Positions 46,654 through 55,710 of a DNA stretch of 64,000 nt are shown one piece after another. Source of the stretch: CBDHFN01 sp965262605. Lineage in GTDB: Bacteria > Pseudomonadota > Alphaproteobacteria > JASGCL01. A program made the position numbers and the translations under genes. Position 1 is the first letter of the stretch. Each line of letters opens with the position of its first letter. The stretch lies in contig CBDHFN010000003.1 of NCBI GenBank assembly GCA_965262605.1, forward strand, positions 1,488,001-1,552,000, written 5' to 3'. Under the pieces are notes generated by a model. It did no database searches, was not told the DNA's origin, and saw only the letters and a program-made list of their open reading frames with translations.

Positions 46654-47372
46654 TGACAATTTTTGTTGATAATAATGCAAGTAATTTAGGGCAATTGGCG
46701 AACGAATCTTATTCGCAAAAAATTGTCCGCCTTGCAAGGTCTTATTACGCCGATTACCCCCAAGAAGTCGTGTTTGATTCCGCCGTTAATTTGATTTTCT
46801 ATAAGGAAAAAGCTTATAATATCTCTGATTTTGTAGGCATTACCTTGCAAAGCGCATCAAAAATATGCCAAGAACGGGTGCTGGATATTACCGATAAATT
46901 GCAAGCCTTAGCCAAAAAGCGTAGCCAGATTAGCGAATTTAGGAGCGCACTTAAAGAAGTCTCCGCTTACGCCACGAAAAATTATAATGCCGATAAAACC
47001 AAAAAATCTGTCGCCATGACCGAAGTTTTAACTATAACGGGAAGTAGTTTTTTTCAATCAAAGTCTTTGGCGGATTTTGCATCGGATTTTAATGCAAAAT
47101 ATGGCTATGACCCGTTTAGCAAATTTCAATATAGCACTTACCCAACAAAATTTAATATCGTTTCGGGCGATAATAACGAAAATTCGTCCGCCAATGATTT
47201 TGATAATTTTTCCGCCTTGGCAGGATTGGAAGATAGCAGTATTTCCCAAGATATTAAAAGCCTTAATTACGAAATTCGCCGTTTAGCCGAACAAGCAACA
47301 AGCTTAGACAAAGGTGCACGCCGTGCCATTACCGAAGGAATGCAATCTGGTAATAAGCTTGCTGGTGGGTGA
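46653..47372 (+). CDS. Paralog of the needle-like protein, unknown function
   Basis: 239 residues, starting in the last codon of the preceding gene. Residues 40-60 share with that gene, without gaps, the pattern (V/F)(F/Y)D-x6-(F/Y)Y-x2-KAY-x4-F. A helical region follows (about residues 64-110), then a Ser/Asn/Asp-rich linker (NNENSSANDFDNFSA) and a C-terminal helix with EIRRLAEQATSLDKGARR. No signal peptide, as expected for a type III secreted substrate. It may be a tip, translocator or effector. No database family is known to me. Confidence 0.5.
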   Translation: MTIFVDNNASNLGQLANESYSQKIVRLARSYYADYPQEVVFDSAVNLIFYKEKAYNISDFVGITLQSASKICQERVLDITDKLQALAKKRSQISEFRSALKEVSAYATKNYNADKTKKSVAMTEVLTITGSSFFQSKSLADFASDFNAKYGYDPFSKFQYSTYPTKFNIVSGDNNENSSANDFDNFSALAGLEDSSISQDIKSLNYEIRRLAEQATSLDKGARRAITEGMQSGNKLAGG

Positions 47373-47384
47373 TAATCAGGGTTG

Positions 47385-47406
47385 TTTATCGCTATCGCGT
47401 TTAAAA
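47385..47406 (-). repeat. 22-base dispersed repeat, copy 1
   Basis: The reverse complement of this site matches 63606-63627 at 21 of 22 positions. It lies 12 bases past the stop of the 239-residue gene. The core CGCGATAGCG is GC-richer than its surroundings. Confidence 0.5.
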
Positions 47407-47455
47407 GTATATTGTAAATGAATACATGTGAATATTTATTTTTTATTTGAAATAA

Positions 47456-47467
47456 ATAAAATTTTAT
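47456..47467. promoter_or_regulatory. Palindrome ATAAAATTTTAT, copy 3
   Basis: Third exact copy, 136 bases before the start at 47604, in a 231-base gap. Just beyond it are two direct repeats (47483-47500 and 47526-47543) and a promoter-like TTGACA at 47546. Confidence 0.35.
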
Positions 47468-47482
47468 GGTATATGTTATGTT

Positions 47483-47543
47483 AACATTGAAAAAAACAAC
47501 CAAAATGATTAAATAAAAACATGCGAACATTGAAAAAAATAAC
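47483..47543 (+). repeat. Two 18-base direct repeats upstream of 47604
   Basis: AACATTGAAAAAAACAAC at 47483-47500 and AACATTGAAAAAAATAAC at 47526-47543 differ at one base and are spaced 43 bases apart, about four helical turns. They stand just upstream of a possible -35 box, a position suited to an activator. Confidence 0.4.
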
Positions 47544-47545
47544 AC

Positions 47546-47573
47546 TTGACAAGCACACGATTTCTGATAATCT
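47546..47573 (+). promoter_or_regulatory. Possible promoter of the 47604 gene
   Basis: TTGACA at 47546-47551 and TAATCT at 47568-47573 with 16 bases between them; the -35 is perfect and the -10 is weak. GGAGG at 47588-47592 is the ribosome site for the start at 47604. Confidence 0.35.
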
Positions 47574-47603
47574 TCAACTATTAGCACGGAGGCAGGATAG
47601 TGC

Positions 47604-48287
47604 ATGACTAATAAGGAATATAATCGCGTTATTCGCGAAGGCGAGGCTTTTTTTGGAAAAGCACCCCAAAAGCCAATACAAATTGGTAATTTAAAATTGC
47701 ATTTTGTGCATTTAAATCCTCAGGGCGTGATACAAAATACATTTGAAAATATTGCAAGCATAATTGCGCAAAATCAGGAAAATGAATATAAGATTTTAAA
47801 CGAAACTGCCAAAGAACATCGGTCAAATCCCAATAATAAGATACCAACCGAAAATTATATGGATATAGTTGCAAATGGTGATTGCATGAAGGGGATTAAT
47901 TTACCCAATGGACAAGAATTTAAAGAAGTTAATGGTGAAAAATACATATATTGCCGAATATTAAAATTAGAAAATTTTATTATTGAAAATGTAATTTTAT
48001 CTGAATATTGCCCGACAATTGTTGCGCGTTTAAAAAATTCGCAAAATAAATTTGCGGAATTAGCCATCACTGATGATGATATTGGTATTTTTCAACACCA
48101 AGAATATGGTAAAATTTATTTAAAAGCAAGACGGATTGCTAAAATTGAAGTTGATGATAAAAACCAAATTTTCATTACAGGTCAATATTGTGATTCGGCA
48201 ACAAATCAATATCCCTTAGGCACACCCCATACTATTGATAATTTAATTGGCATTGTTCAATATATATATCCGATTAATTTTATATAA
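47604..48287 (+). CDS. Unknown protein near the type III secretion genes
   Basis: 227 residues; not recognised. No signal peptide or membrane helix. Two visible parts: an N-terminal alpha/beta region (GKAPQKPIQIGNLKLHFVHL; residues about 18-70) and a beta-rich C-terminal part (residues about 125-225: ILSEYCPTIVAR, GKIYLKARRIAKIEVDDKNQ). It has three Cys. It has its own leader with direct repeats, a palindrome copy and a good ribosome site, and is followed 13 bases later by another unknown gene. An effector or regulator of the adjacent cluster is a possibility only. Confidence 0.65.
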   Translation: MTNKEYNRVIREGEAFFGKAPQKPIQIGNLKLHFVHLNPQGVIQNTFENIASIIAQNQENEYKILNETAKEHRSNPNNKIPTENYMDIVANGDCMKGINLPNGQEFKEVNGEKYIYCRILKLENFIIENVILSEYCPTIVARLKNSQNKFAELAITDDDIGIFQHQEYGKIYLKARRIAKIEVDDKNQIFITGQYCDSATNQYPLGTPHTIDNLIGIVQYIYPINFI

Positions 48288-48300
48288 TTTAAGAGTTTTC

Positions 48301-48798
48301 ATGCCTTGTTTTGCGACAAACCCAACTTTATGCGATAAAATGGAGGAATTAAGTAATTTAACTTTTACCCATATTTTACACGAAAAATATTTGGGAATTA
48401 AGGCAACTCACGAAGTTATGGCACAGATACATGATAAAATTAAAAATACCACCATACACAAAAGTAAAAATGCAGAAAATATTAAAATTTCATTATTTGT
48501 CTGCCATAAATATAATATGAATAATGCTGCACAACTTGATGAATTAAATAAATTAGAAATTTGCGAACCAATTCCAGAAGATAACAAACTTGATGAAATT
48601 ATCATACCTGTTTATATAGAATATGAGGAAAAAGATGGTAAAGGTTCTATAATTAAGACCCCGCTTTTTACCATATATCATTTTCATCTGCATAAAAATC
48701 TTATGAAGAATGCGCCAAGCGTCAGAATAAAACAAGCATGGCAAATGGCGCAAGGACATTGCCAATCAAAAAATAAATCCGCTAAAATTCCGCATTAA
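48301..48798 (+). CDS. Unknown protein, second gene after the secretion cluster
   Basis: 165 residues from the ATG at 48301; the frame is open back to 48247 but would overlap the preceding gene. Not recognised. It has several Cys and His residues (PCFATNPTLCDK, FVCHKY, YHFHLHKN, GHCQ), no signal peptide, and a mixed alpha/beta composition. Probably co-transcribed with the gene before it. Its stop overlaps that of the convergent hutF by 4 bases. Confidence 0.6.
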   Translation: MPCFATNPTLCDKMEELSNLTFTHILHEKYLGIKATHEVMAQIHDKIKNTTIHKSKNAENIKISLFVCHKYNMNNAAQLDELNKLEICEPIPEDNKLDEIIIPVYIEYEEKDGKGSIIKTPLFTIYHFHLHKNLMKNAPSVRIKQAWQMAQGHCQSKNKSAKIPH

Positions 48799-50165
48799 CC
48801 GCCTAATATTTGCTTTAAGCTGTGCAGGTATTTTGCTTGGATTTTTTCATGATTTTTATGCCGACCATTGGTGATGGTTTCGCGCCCTTTAACCCAAACT
48901 TGGCTAATATTTTGGGAATTTTGATTGAAAATCCAGCTATCAAGGATATTATCGCCATTTTTACCTTGAAAATTAACTTGGTTTAAGTCAATACTAATTA
49001 AATCGGCATCACAACCAATGGCGATTTTGCCGTTATTACGCCCCAAGCTCATCGCCCCACCCTGCCACGATTGTTCGCATAAAAACCGCCCGCTTGATTG
49101 TGTTTTTGTGCTAAGCACCGCGCGCGCTTGATATTTAAGTCGTTGACTATATTCTAAAATTTGTAATTCTTGGCTAAGCGCGATGGCGACATTGGAATCT
49201 GTGCCAATTGAAAAATGCCCATTATTTTGCACAAAATCGCGCATGGGAAAAATGCCATCGCCTAAGTTTGCTTCGGTAATTGGGCAAATAACAACCACGG
49301 CATTTGCACGCGCCATCTTGGCGATTTCTTCGGTTGTGGCGTGCGTTGCATGGACAAGATGCCAATTTTGGCTTAAGTCAACACCCGATGCTAAATAATT
49401 AATTGGAGTTTGTCCGCAAAATTCCAATAATTGCTTAACTTCGTGGATTTGTTCGCTGATATGAATATGCTTGATTAATTGCGGGTGAATTTCGCTAATT
49501 TGCGCGATATTTTCCAATGACACTGCCCGCAACGAATGAAAACATAAACCATAATTCTGATTATTTTTCAGATTTTTACTGATATGGCTTAATAAAAGCG
49601 AGTAATTTTCGTTACTTTGGACGAATCTTGCCTGATGTTCGGTGTATTTTGTGCCGTTGGCGTGCGAATTTTGGTATAAAACTGGTAATAATGTTAAGCC
49701 AATACCAATATCATCAGCAGCCTGCATGATGATTTCCGATAATAAATAAGGGTTTTCATATTGAACTCCCTTAATATCATGGTGCAAATAATGAAATTCG
49801 CCCACGGCACTATAACCAGATTCCAGCATTTCCATAAAGGCAAATGCGGTAATATCATAAATATGTTCGGGGCGAAGCACCGCCAAAAATTGATACATTA
49901 ATTGCCGCCACGACCAAAAACTATCATTTTCGTTAGTTTTTGCCTCCGTCAATCCCGCCATGGCGCGTTGAAATGCGTGGCTATGGCAATTATTAAAAGC
50001 AGGCAATAATAATTTATTGCCGATATTATTGGCTTGTTTTGGGCAAGTTGCACCCAATTCAATTGCCGCAATCACGCCGTCTTGAATGGAAATTAAGGCA
50101 TTTTGCATATATCCTTGTTGGGTCAAACAAAATGGTGCGAAAATTTGATAATTTGATTGTTGCAT
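48795..50165 (-). CDS. hutF: Formimidoylglutamate deiminase
   Basis: Amidohydrolase that converts N-formimidoyl-glutamate to N-formylglutamate and ammonia, the branch of histidine degradation found in many Proteobacteria. 456 residues. Metal-site text FNNCHSHAFQRAMAG, the GEFHYLHHD segment, the HATHAT segment and SIGTDSNVA are all present and fit HutF rather than guanine deaminase. Divergent from hutI with 44 bases between the starts, so a shared promoter region is likely. Confidence 0.92.
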   Translation of the reverse strand: MQQSNYQIFAPFCLTQQGYMQNALISIQDGVIAAIELGATCPKQANNIGNKLLLPAFNNCHSHAFQRAMAGLTEAKTNENDSFWSWRQLMYQFLAVLRPEHIYDITAFAFMEMLESGYSAVGEFHYLHHDIKGVQYENPYLLSEIIMQAADDIGIGLTLLPVLYQNSHANGTKYTEHQARFVQSNENYSLLLSHISKNLKNNQNYGLCFHSLRAVSLENIAQISEIHPQLIKHIHISEQIHEVKQLLEFCGQTPINYLASGVDLSQNWHLVHATHATTEEIAKMARANAVVVICPITEANLGDGIFPMRDFVQNNGHFSIGTDSNVAIALSQELQILEYSQRLKYQARAVLSTKTQSSGRFLCEQSWQGGAMSLGRNNGKIAIGCDADLISIDLNQVNFQGKNGDNILDSWIFNQNSQNISQVWVKGRETITNGRHKNHEKIQAKYLHSLKQILGG

Positions 50166-50209
50166 AATGTCTAAATATATAATATAATTTAGAAAATTAA
50201 AAGCAAATT

Positions 50210-51388
50210 ATGTCTACATCAATTAAAAACATTCGCATTCCAATTATTGTCAATGGTCATTGGCAGGTTGAATCTGGACAAAATATTTATATTAATCAAG
50301 ATAAAATAACCAGCATTACCCATAAAGACATTCAAACAACCATTACCATTGATGGCGGTGGGCGGCTTGCCACGCCAGCATTAATTGATTGCCACACGCA
50401 TTTAGTTTATGGCGGGAATCGCGCCGAAGAATTTGAAATGCGCCTTAATGGCAAGACATATCAAGAGATTGCTATGGCGGGTGGTGGCATTCAATCCACT
50501 GTAAAAGCCACACAAAACGCAAGCTTTGATGAATTATTTGCTAAAACTGAATTGCGCTTGCAACAATATCTTAAACAAGGGGTTGGCACGATTGAAATTA
50601 AGTCGGGATATGGGCAAAATACCGAAACAGAAATTCGCCAATTACAAGTCGCAAGGGCTTTGGCGCAAAAATACCCGATTCGCATCATCACGACTTTTTT
50701 AGGGGCGCACGCTTGCCCAAAACATTTGACCAAAGACGAATTTATCGCCTATTTAATTTACGATAGCTTGCCAAAAATTAAGGAATTGGGTTTAGCCGAT
50801 GCGGTTGATGGATTTTGTGAAAATATCGGTTTTTCCCCCGAACAAATTGCCAAATATTTGCAAGCAGCCACGGATTTAGGATTCCGCGTTAAATTACACG
50901 CCGAACAGCTTAGCAATCAAGGTGGCGCAAGCTTGCTTGCCAATTTTGGCGGTTTAAGTGCCGACCATTTAGAATATATTGACGAAATTGGCGTGCAAAA
51001 TATGAAAAAAGCCGATATGGTTGCGGTGCTTTTGCCCGGGGCATTTTATTATTTGCGTGAAACAACTTTACCGCCCATAAATTTATTGCGCCAACATGGC
51101 GTAAGCATGGCGGTTGCCACCGACAGCAACCCCGGTTCATGCCCCATGAATAATATATTATTGGCAATGAATATGGCGGCAACGCTTTTTCGTTTAACGC
51201 CCATGGAAATATACCAAGGCGTGACGCATAATGCCGCCAAAGCCCTTGGTTTAGCGCATGAAACTGGCTCAATACAAGTGGGGTATAGTGCCGATATTTC
51301 TTTATGGAATGTCAGCCACCCCAATGAATTAGTATATCCCATCAGTGATAATCCCCATCATAAAACAATATTTAAAGGACAAGCATGA
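50210..51388 (+). CDS. hutI: Imidazolonepropionase
   Basis: Hydrolyses imidazolonepropionate to N-formimidoyl-glutamate, the third step of histidine degradation. 392 residues; metal-binding DCHTHLVYGGNRAEEF, the IKSGYGQ segment, KLHAEQLSNQGG and VATDSNPGSCP are typical. It overlaps hutH by 4 bases and heads the plus-strand hut operon. Confidence 0.95.
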   Translation: MSTSIKNIRIPIIVNGHWQVESGQNIYINQDKITSITHKDIQTTITIDGGGRLATPALIDCHTHLVYGGNRAEEFEMRLNGKTYQEIAMAGGGIQSTVKATQNASFDELFAKTELRLQQYLKQGVGTIEIKSGYGQNTETEIRQLQVARALAQKYPIRIITTFLGAHACPKHLTKDEFIAYLIYDSLPKIKELGLADAVDGFCENIGFSPEQIAKYLQAATDLGFRVKLHAEQLSNQGGASLLANFGGLSADHLEYIDEIGVQNMKKADMVAVLLPGAFYYLRETTLPPINLLRQHGVSMAVATDSNPGSCPMNNILLAMNMAATLFRLTPMEIYQGVTHNAAKALGLAHETGSIQVGYSADISLWNVSHPNELVYPISDNPHHKTIFKGQA

Positions 51389-52902
51389 TAAAACTAAACC
51401 CCCATAAAATTTCGTTAAAACAATTAATAAAATTAAGCGAAAATCACCAAAATATCGCCTTAGACCCAGCATTAATCCCAAAAATAAATTGGGCACGGGG
51501 TTGCATAGAACAAGTCTTGCAAGGCAAAGATGCTGTTTATGGCATAAATACAGGTTTTGGTAAGCTTGCATCAATAAAAATAAACACTGCCGATTGCGCA
51601 AAATTACAAGAAAATCTTATCTTGTCTCATATGGCGGGGGTTGGCGAATCTGCACCCAATAATATTGTCAGATTAATGATGATATTAAAGATTTTATCCT
51701 TATCTGGTGGTGCATCGGGCGCAAGGTTAAGCGTTATTGAACATTTAATTGCCATGGTTAATGCAAAAATTTATCCGATTATTCCATTGCAAGGTTCTGT
51801 TGGCGCATCGGGCGATTTAGCTCCCTTAGCGCATTTGGCGGGGGGAATGATGGGGCTTGGCAATGTTTCTTACAAAAATAAAATCATTCCCGCCATGCAG
51901 GCATTTGCAAAAACAGGTTTAACCCCCATTAAATTAGAGGCAAAAGAAGGGCTAGCCTTAATAAACGGCACGCAATTTTCCACGGCGTTTGCCCTAAATG
52001 CGTGGTGCAGGCTTGAACAATATTGGTGGCAAGCCCATGCCACGGCTGCGCTTGCCATTGATGGCTTGATGGGATCTATCACACCATTTCGCCCCGAAAT
52101 TCATCAAGTGCGCAAACAAGAAGGGCAAATTTTAAGCGCAAAAATTCTGACTTTATTTTTAGAAAATTCTCCGATTAACCAATCGCATATTGTTGATGAC
52201 CCAAGGGTGCAAGACCCTTATTCGTTGCGATGTTCGCCCCAAGTATTAGGTGCTTGTTATGATATTATTGCCCATTGCGGACAGATTTTATTACGCGAAT
52301 CATGCGCCACAACCGATAATCCCTTAGTTTTAAGCGATGGTTCAATTGTGTCTGGTGGCAATTTTCACGCCGAACCTGTGGCATTTTGTGCCGACCATTT
52401 GGCTTTGGCGATAAGCGAAATTGGTGCAATAAGCCAAAGACGCATTGCAACCTTAGTTGACCCAGCCTTAAATTATGGCTTGCCCGCGTTTTTATGCCCA
52501 AAACCGGGGTTAAATAGCGGCTTTATGGTTGCGGAAATTACCAGCGCAACCTTGATGAGTGAAAATAAATTTTTAGCCACGCCCTGCTCCATTGATTCCA
52601 CGCCAACTTCGGCGAATCAAGAAGACCATGTTTCTATGGCAGCGCATGGCGCTGTGCGGTTGCAAAAAATGTTGCAAAATTTAAGCTATATTCTTAGCAT
52701 TGAGTATTTAATGGGTGCGCAAGCGATTCAATGCCGTTTACCCTTAAAATCAAGCGAAATTTGCAACGAAAATATTAATATTTTGCGTCAAAAAGTAGCA
52801 TTTTGGCAAGATGACCGCATGATGTCGCCCGATATTGAAAACGCAAAATTAATAATTGACAATACTAAACTTTACGAAAGGATAAAAAATGCTATCAAAT
52901 AA
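51385..52902 (+). CDS. hutH: Histidine ammonia-lyase
   Basis: Removes ammonia from histidine to give urocanate. 505 residues. The Ala-Ser-Gly triad that forms the MIO cofactor is in GSVGASGDLAPLAHLAGG. YGINTGFGKLA and the TPTSANQEDHVSMA segment are also conserved. It overlaps hutI by 4 bases and hutU by 14 bases. Confidence 0.96.
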   Translation: MIKLNPHKISLKQLIKLSENHQNIALDPALIPKINWARGCIEQVLQGKDAVYGINTGFGKLASIKINTADCAKLQENLILSHMAGVGESAPNNIVRLMMILKILSLSGGASGARLSVIEHLIAMVNAKIYPIIPLQGSVGASGDLAPLAHLAGGMMGLGNVSYKNKIIPAMQAFAKTGLTPIKLEAKEGLALINGTQFSTAFALNAWCRLEQYWWQAHATAALAIDGLMGSITPFRPEIHQVRKQEGQILSAKILTLFLENSPINQSHIVDDPRVQDPYSLRCSPQVLGACYDIIAHCGQILLRESCATTDNPLVLSDGSIVSGGNFHAEPVAFCADHLALAISEIGAISQRRIATLVDPALNYGLPAFLCPKPGLNSGFMVAEITSATLMSENKFLATPCSIDSTPTSANQEDHVSMAAHGAVRLQKMLQNLSYILSIEYLMGAQAIQCRLPLKSSEICNENINILRQKVAFWQDDRMMSPDIENAKLIIDNTKLYERIKNAIK

Positions 52903-54547
52903 ACGCGAAATTCGCGCCCCACGGGGTAATATCTTAACTTGTAAATCATGGTTAAGTGAAGCGCCTTACCGAATGATAATGAATAATCTTGACAGGGAAG
53001 TTGCGGAAAACCCCGATGAATTAGTCGTTTATGGTGGCATTGGTAAAGCCGCGCGCACTTGGCAAGATTACGATAATATCGTTAAAGAGCTTACCAAGCT
53101 TAATGATGATGAAACTTTGTTAGTCCAATCAGGCAAACCCGTTGGCGTGTTTAAAACTCATATTAACGCGCCGCGCGTCTTAATTGCGAACAGCAATCTT
53201 GTGCCGCATTGGGCGACTTGGGAAAAATTTAATGAATTAGACAAACGCGGGCTGATGATGTATGGGCAGATGACGGCGGGGTCTTGGATTTATATCGGCA
53301 CCCAAGGCATCGTGCAAGGCACATATGAAACTTTCATGGAAGCAGGCAGACAACATTATCAAGGTTCATGGCGTGGTAAATGGATTTTAACCGCTGGGCT
53401 TGGCGGTATGGGCGGGGCACAACCCTTAGCCGCCGTGATGGCGGGCGCAAATTGCTTGGCGATTGAATGTGACGAAGAACGAATTGATTTTCGGATTCGC
53501 ACAAGATATGTTGATGAAAAAGCTTATGACATTGACGAAGCCATTGAAATTATGGAAAAATGGTGCAAAAATGGCGAAGCAAAATCATTGGGGTTAGTCG
53601 GCAATGCCGCCGAAATTCTGCCTGAATTATTAAAACGGGGGATTCGCCCGCATTTAGTTACCGACCAAACTTCGGCGCATGACCCGATTAACGGTTATTT
53701 GCCAATTGGTTGGACAATGCGCGAATGGCAAGCAAAACGCGAAAGCGACCCGCAATCAGTGGCAAAGGCGGCTAAATCTTCAATGCGCACGCATGTTGAA
53801 GCCATGGTTAATTTTCAAAATTTAGGAATACCAGTCGTGGATTATGGCAATAATATTCGCCAAGTCGCCTTTAACGAAGGTTATAAAGATGCGTTTAATT
53901 TTCCGGGCTTTGTGCCTGCCTATATCCGACCGCTTTTTTGTCGTGGTATTGGACCATTTCGTTGGGTGGCGTTAAGTGGCAACCCAGAGGATATTTATAA
54001 AACCGATAAAAAAGTCAAAGAATTAATGCCCCATGATAAGCATTTGCATAATTGGCTTGATATGGCGCGGGAACGAATTGCGTTTCAAGGATTGCCCGCC
54101 CGTATTTGCTGGGTTGGCTTAGGCGACAGACATCGCATCGGTTTAGCCTTTAATGAAATGGTAAGAAACGGCGAATTATCCGCCCCCTTAGTCATTGGGC
54201 GCGACCATTTAGATTCGGGTTCAGTCGCATCACCCAATCGCGAAACCGAAGCCATGCTTGATGGTTCAGATGCTGTATCAGACTGGCCACTATTAAATGG
54301 TTTGCTTAATTGCGCGTCTGGGGCAACTTGGGTTTCATTGCACCACGGCGGCGGTGTTGGCATGGGATTTTCGCAACATTCAGGCATGGTTATAGTGTGC
54401 GATGGCACAACCACAACTGATGAAAAACTAGCGCGAGTTTTATGGAACGACCCCGCAACGGGCGTTATGCGCCATGCCGATGCGGGTTATGAAATTGCCA
54501 AAGCTTGCGCCCATGAACAAAATCTTAATTTACCGAGTCTAAAATGA
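52889..54547 (+). CDS. hutU: Urocanate hydratase
   Basis: Adds water to urocanate to give imidazolonepropionate, using tightly bound NAD. 552 residues, the usual length. Visible: GGIGKAARTWQDY, LTAGLGGMGGAQPLAAVMAG, the active-site region with SGNPEDIYKTD, and HHGGGVGMGFSQHSG. It overlaps hutH by 14 bases and the M20 hydrolase by 4. Confidence 0.96.
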   Translation: MLSNKREIRAPRGNILTCKSWLSEAPYRMIMNNLDREVAENPDELVVYGGIGKAARTWQDYDNIVKELTKLNDDETLLVQSGKPVGVFKTHINAPRVLIANSNLVPHWATWEKFNELDKRGLMMYGQMTAGSWIYIGTQGIVQGTYETFMEAGRQHYQGSWRGKWILTAGLGGMGGAQPLAAVMAGANCLAIECDEERIDFRIRTRYVDEKAYDIDEAIEIMEKWCKNGEAKSLGLVGNAAEILPELLKRGIRPHLVTDQTSAHDPINGYLPIGWTMREWQAKRESDPQSVAKAAKSSMRTHVEAMVNFQNLGIPVVDYGNNIRQVAFNEGYKDAFNFPGFVPAYIRPLFCRGIGPFRWVALSGNPEDIYKTDKKVKELMPHDKHLHNWLDMARERIAFQGLPARICWVGLGDRHRIGLAFNEMVRNGELSAPLVIGRDHLDSGSVASPNRETEAMLDGSDAVSDWPLLNGLLNCASGATWVSLHHGGGVGMGFSQHSGMVIVCDGTTTTDEKLARVLWNDPATGVMRHADAGYEIAKACAHEQNLNLPSLK

Positions 54548-55710
54548 ATATAAAACCCCTATCTTCCATTGAAATTTTAGATAAATTCATTAGCTTTAAT
54601 ACAATTTCACGGCAATCAAATATCGCGATGATTGAATGGATTCGCGATTATTTGGCGCAATTTGGCATTAAATCTGAGCTTGTTTATGGGCATGAGCATG
54701 GGGGTAAATATTCCGCGAATCTTTGGGCAGAAAGTGGTTCGGGCGATGGTGGCATTGTGCTATCGGGGCATAGCGATGTTGTGCCAATCGCAGGGCAAGA
54801 ATGGACAAGCGACCCATTTGTGATGATTGAAAAAGACGGACGATTATATGGCAGAGGCACCGCGGATATGAAAGGATTCTTGGCTTGCGCCTTAAACGCC
54901 ATGGTGCGCGCCCCAAAATCGCGTTTAAAAAAACCCTTACAATTAGCAATATCATATGATGAAGAAATTGGTTGTTTAGGCGTGCATCATTTATTGCACC
55001 ACTTGCGTGATAAGAAAATCAAGCCAAGCCTTTGTATTATTGGTGAGCCGACTTTATTAAAAATTGGCATTGGGCATAAGGGAAAATTAGCTTTTAAGGT
55101 GGCTTGCCATGGCGTTGCAAGTCATTCTGCGCTTGCCCCCAATGCGTTAAATGCCATTTATATGGCAGCCGATTTTATGAATCAGCTTCGCCAAATGCAA
55201 GACGAAATCGCAAATGGCAATTATCAAGATGCTTATTATGATATTCCTTATACAACCTTGCATACGGGCTTAATAAATGGTGGCGTGCAACTTAATATTG
55301 TGCCGAATTATTGCGAACTTATCGCGGAAATTCGCAATATCGGCACGCATAATGCCCAAGAATTATTCGCGCAAATTCAAGCGCGCACGCAAATTTTAAG
55401 CGCGAATTTTCAAGAAAAATTTCCCAATGCTAAATATGAATTTACCATCACCAATGAATATCCGGGCTTGGAAGTCGCCAAAGATAATCCATTAGTGCAT
55501 TTTTTGCAAAATTTAACGGGTGAAAATAACTTGATTAAGTTGTCTTTTGGCACGGAAGCAGGATTATTTCAACAAAATCTTGACACAACCGCCGTTGTTT
55601 GCGGACCCGGTTCAATGGAACAAGGGCATAAACCCGATGAATTTATCGCCATCAGTGAAATGCACCGATGCGACAATTTCTTAGAAAAAATTATTCATTC
55701 GTTATTATAA
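54544..55710 (+). CDS. ArgE-like M20 deacetylase in the hutG position
   Basis: Zinc hydrolase of 388 residues, clearly of the ArgE (acetylornithine deacetylase) group: LSGHSDVVP with the first His/Asp ligands, YGRGTADMKGF, SYDEEIGCLG with the general-base Glu, IIGEPT, and the final His in EQGHKPDEF. It is the last gene of the hut operon, overlapping hutU by 4 bases. Since hutF yields N-formylglutamate and no hutG is seen, this enzyme may take the deformylase role; E. coli ArgE is known to accept N-formylmethionine. Ordinary ArgE function remains possible. Confidence 0.85.
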   Translation: MNIKPLSSIEILDKFISFNTISRQSNIAMIEWIRDYLAQFGIKSELVYGHEHGGKYSANLWAESGSGDGGIVLSGHSDVVPIAGQEWTSDPFVMIEKDGRLYGRGTADMKGFLACALNAMVRAPKSRLKKPLQLAISYDEEIGCLGVHHLLHHLRDKKIKPSLCIIGEPTLLKIGIGHKGKLAFKVACHGVASHSALAPNALNAIYMAADFMNQLRQMQDEIANGNYQDAYYDIPYTTLHTGLINGGVQLNIVPNYCELIAEIRNIGTHNAQELFAQIQARTQILSANFQEKFPNAKYEFTITNEYPGLEVAKDNPLVHFLQNLTGENNLIKLSFGTEAGLFQQNLDTTAVVCGPGSMEQGHKPDEFIAISEMHRCDNFLEKIIHSLL

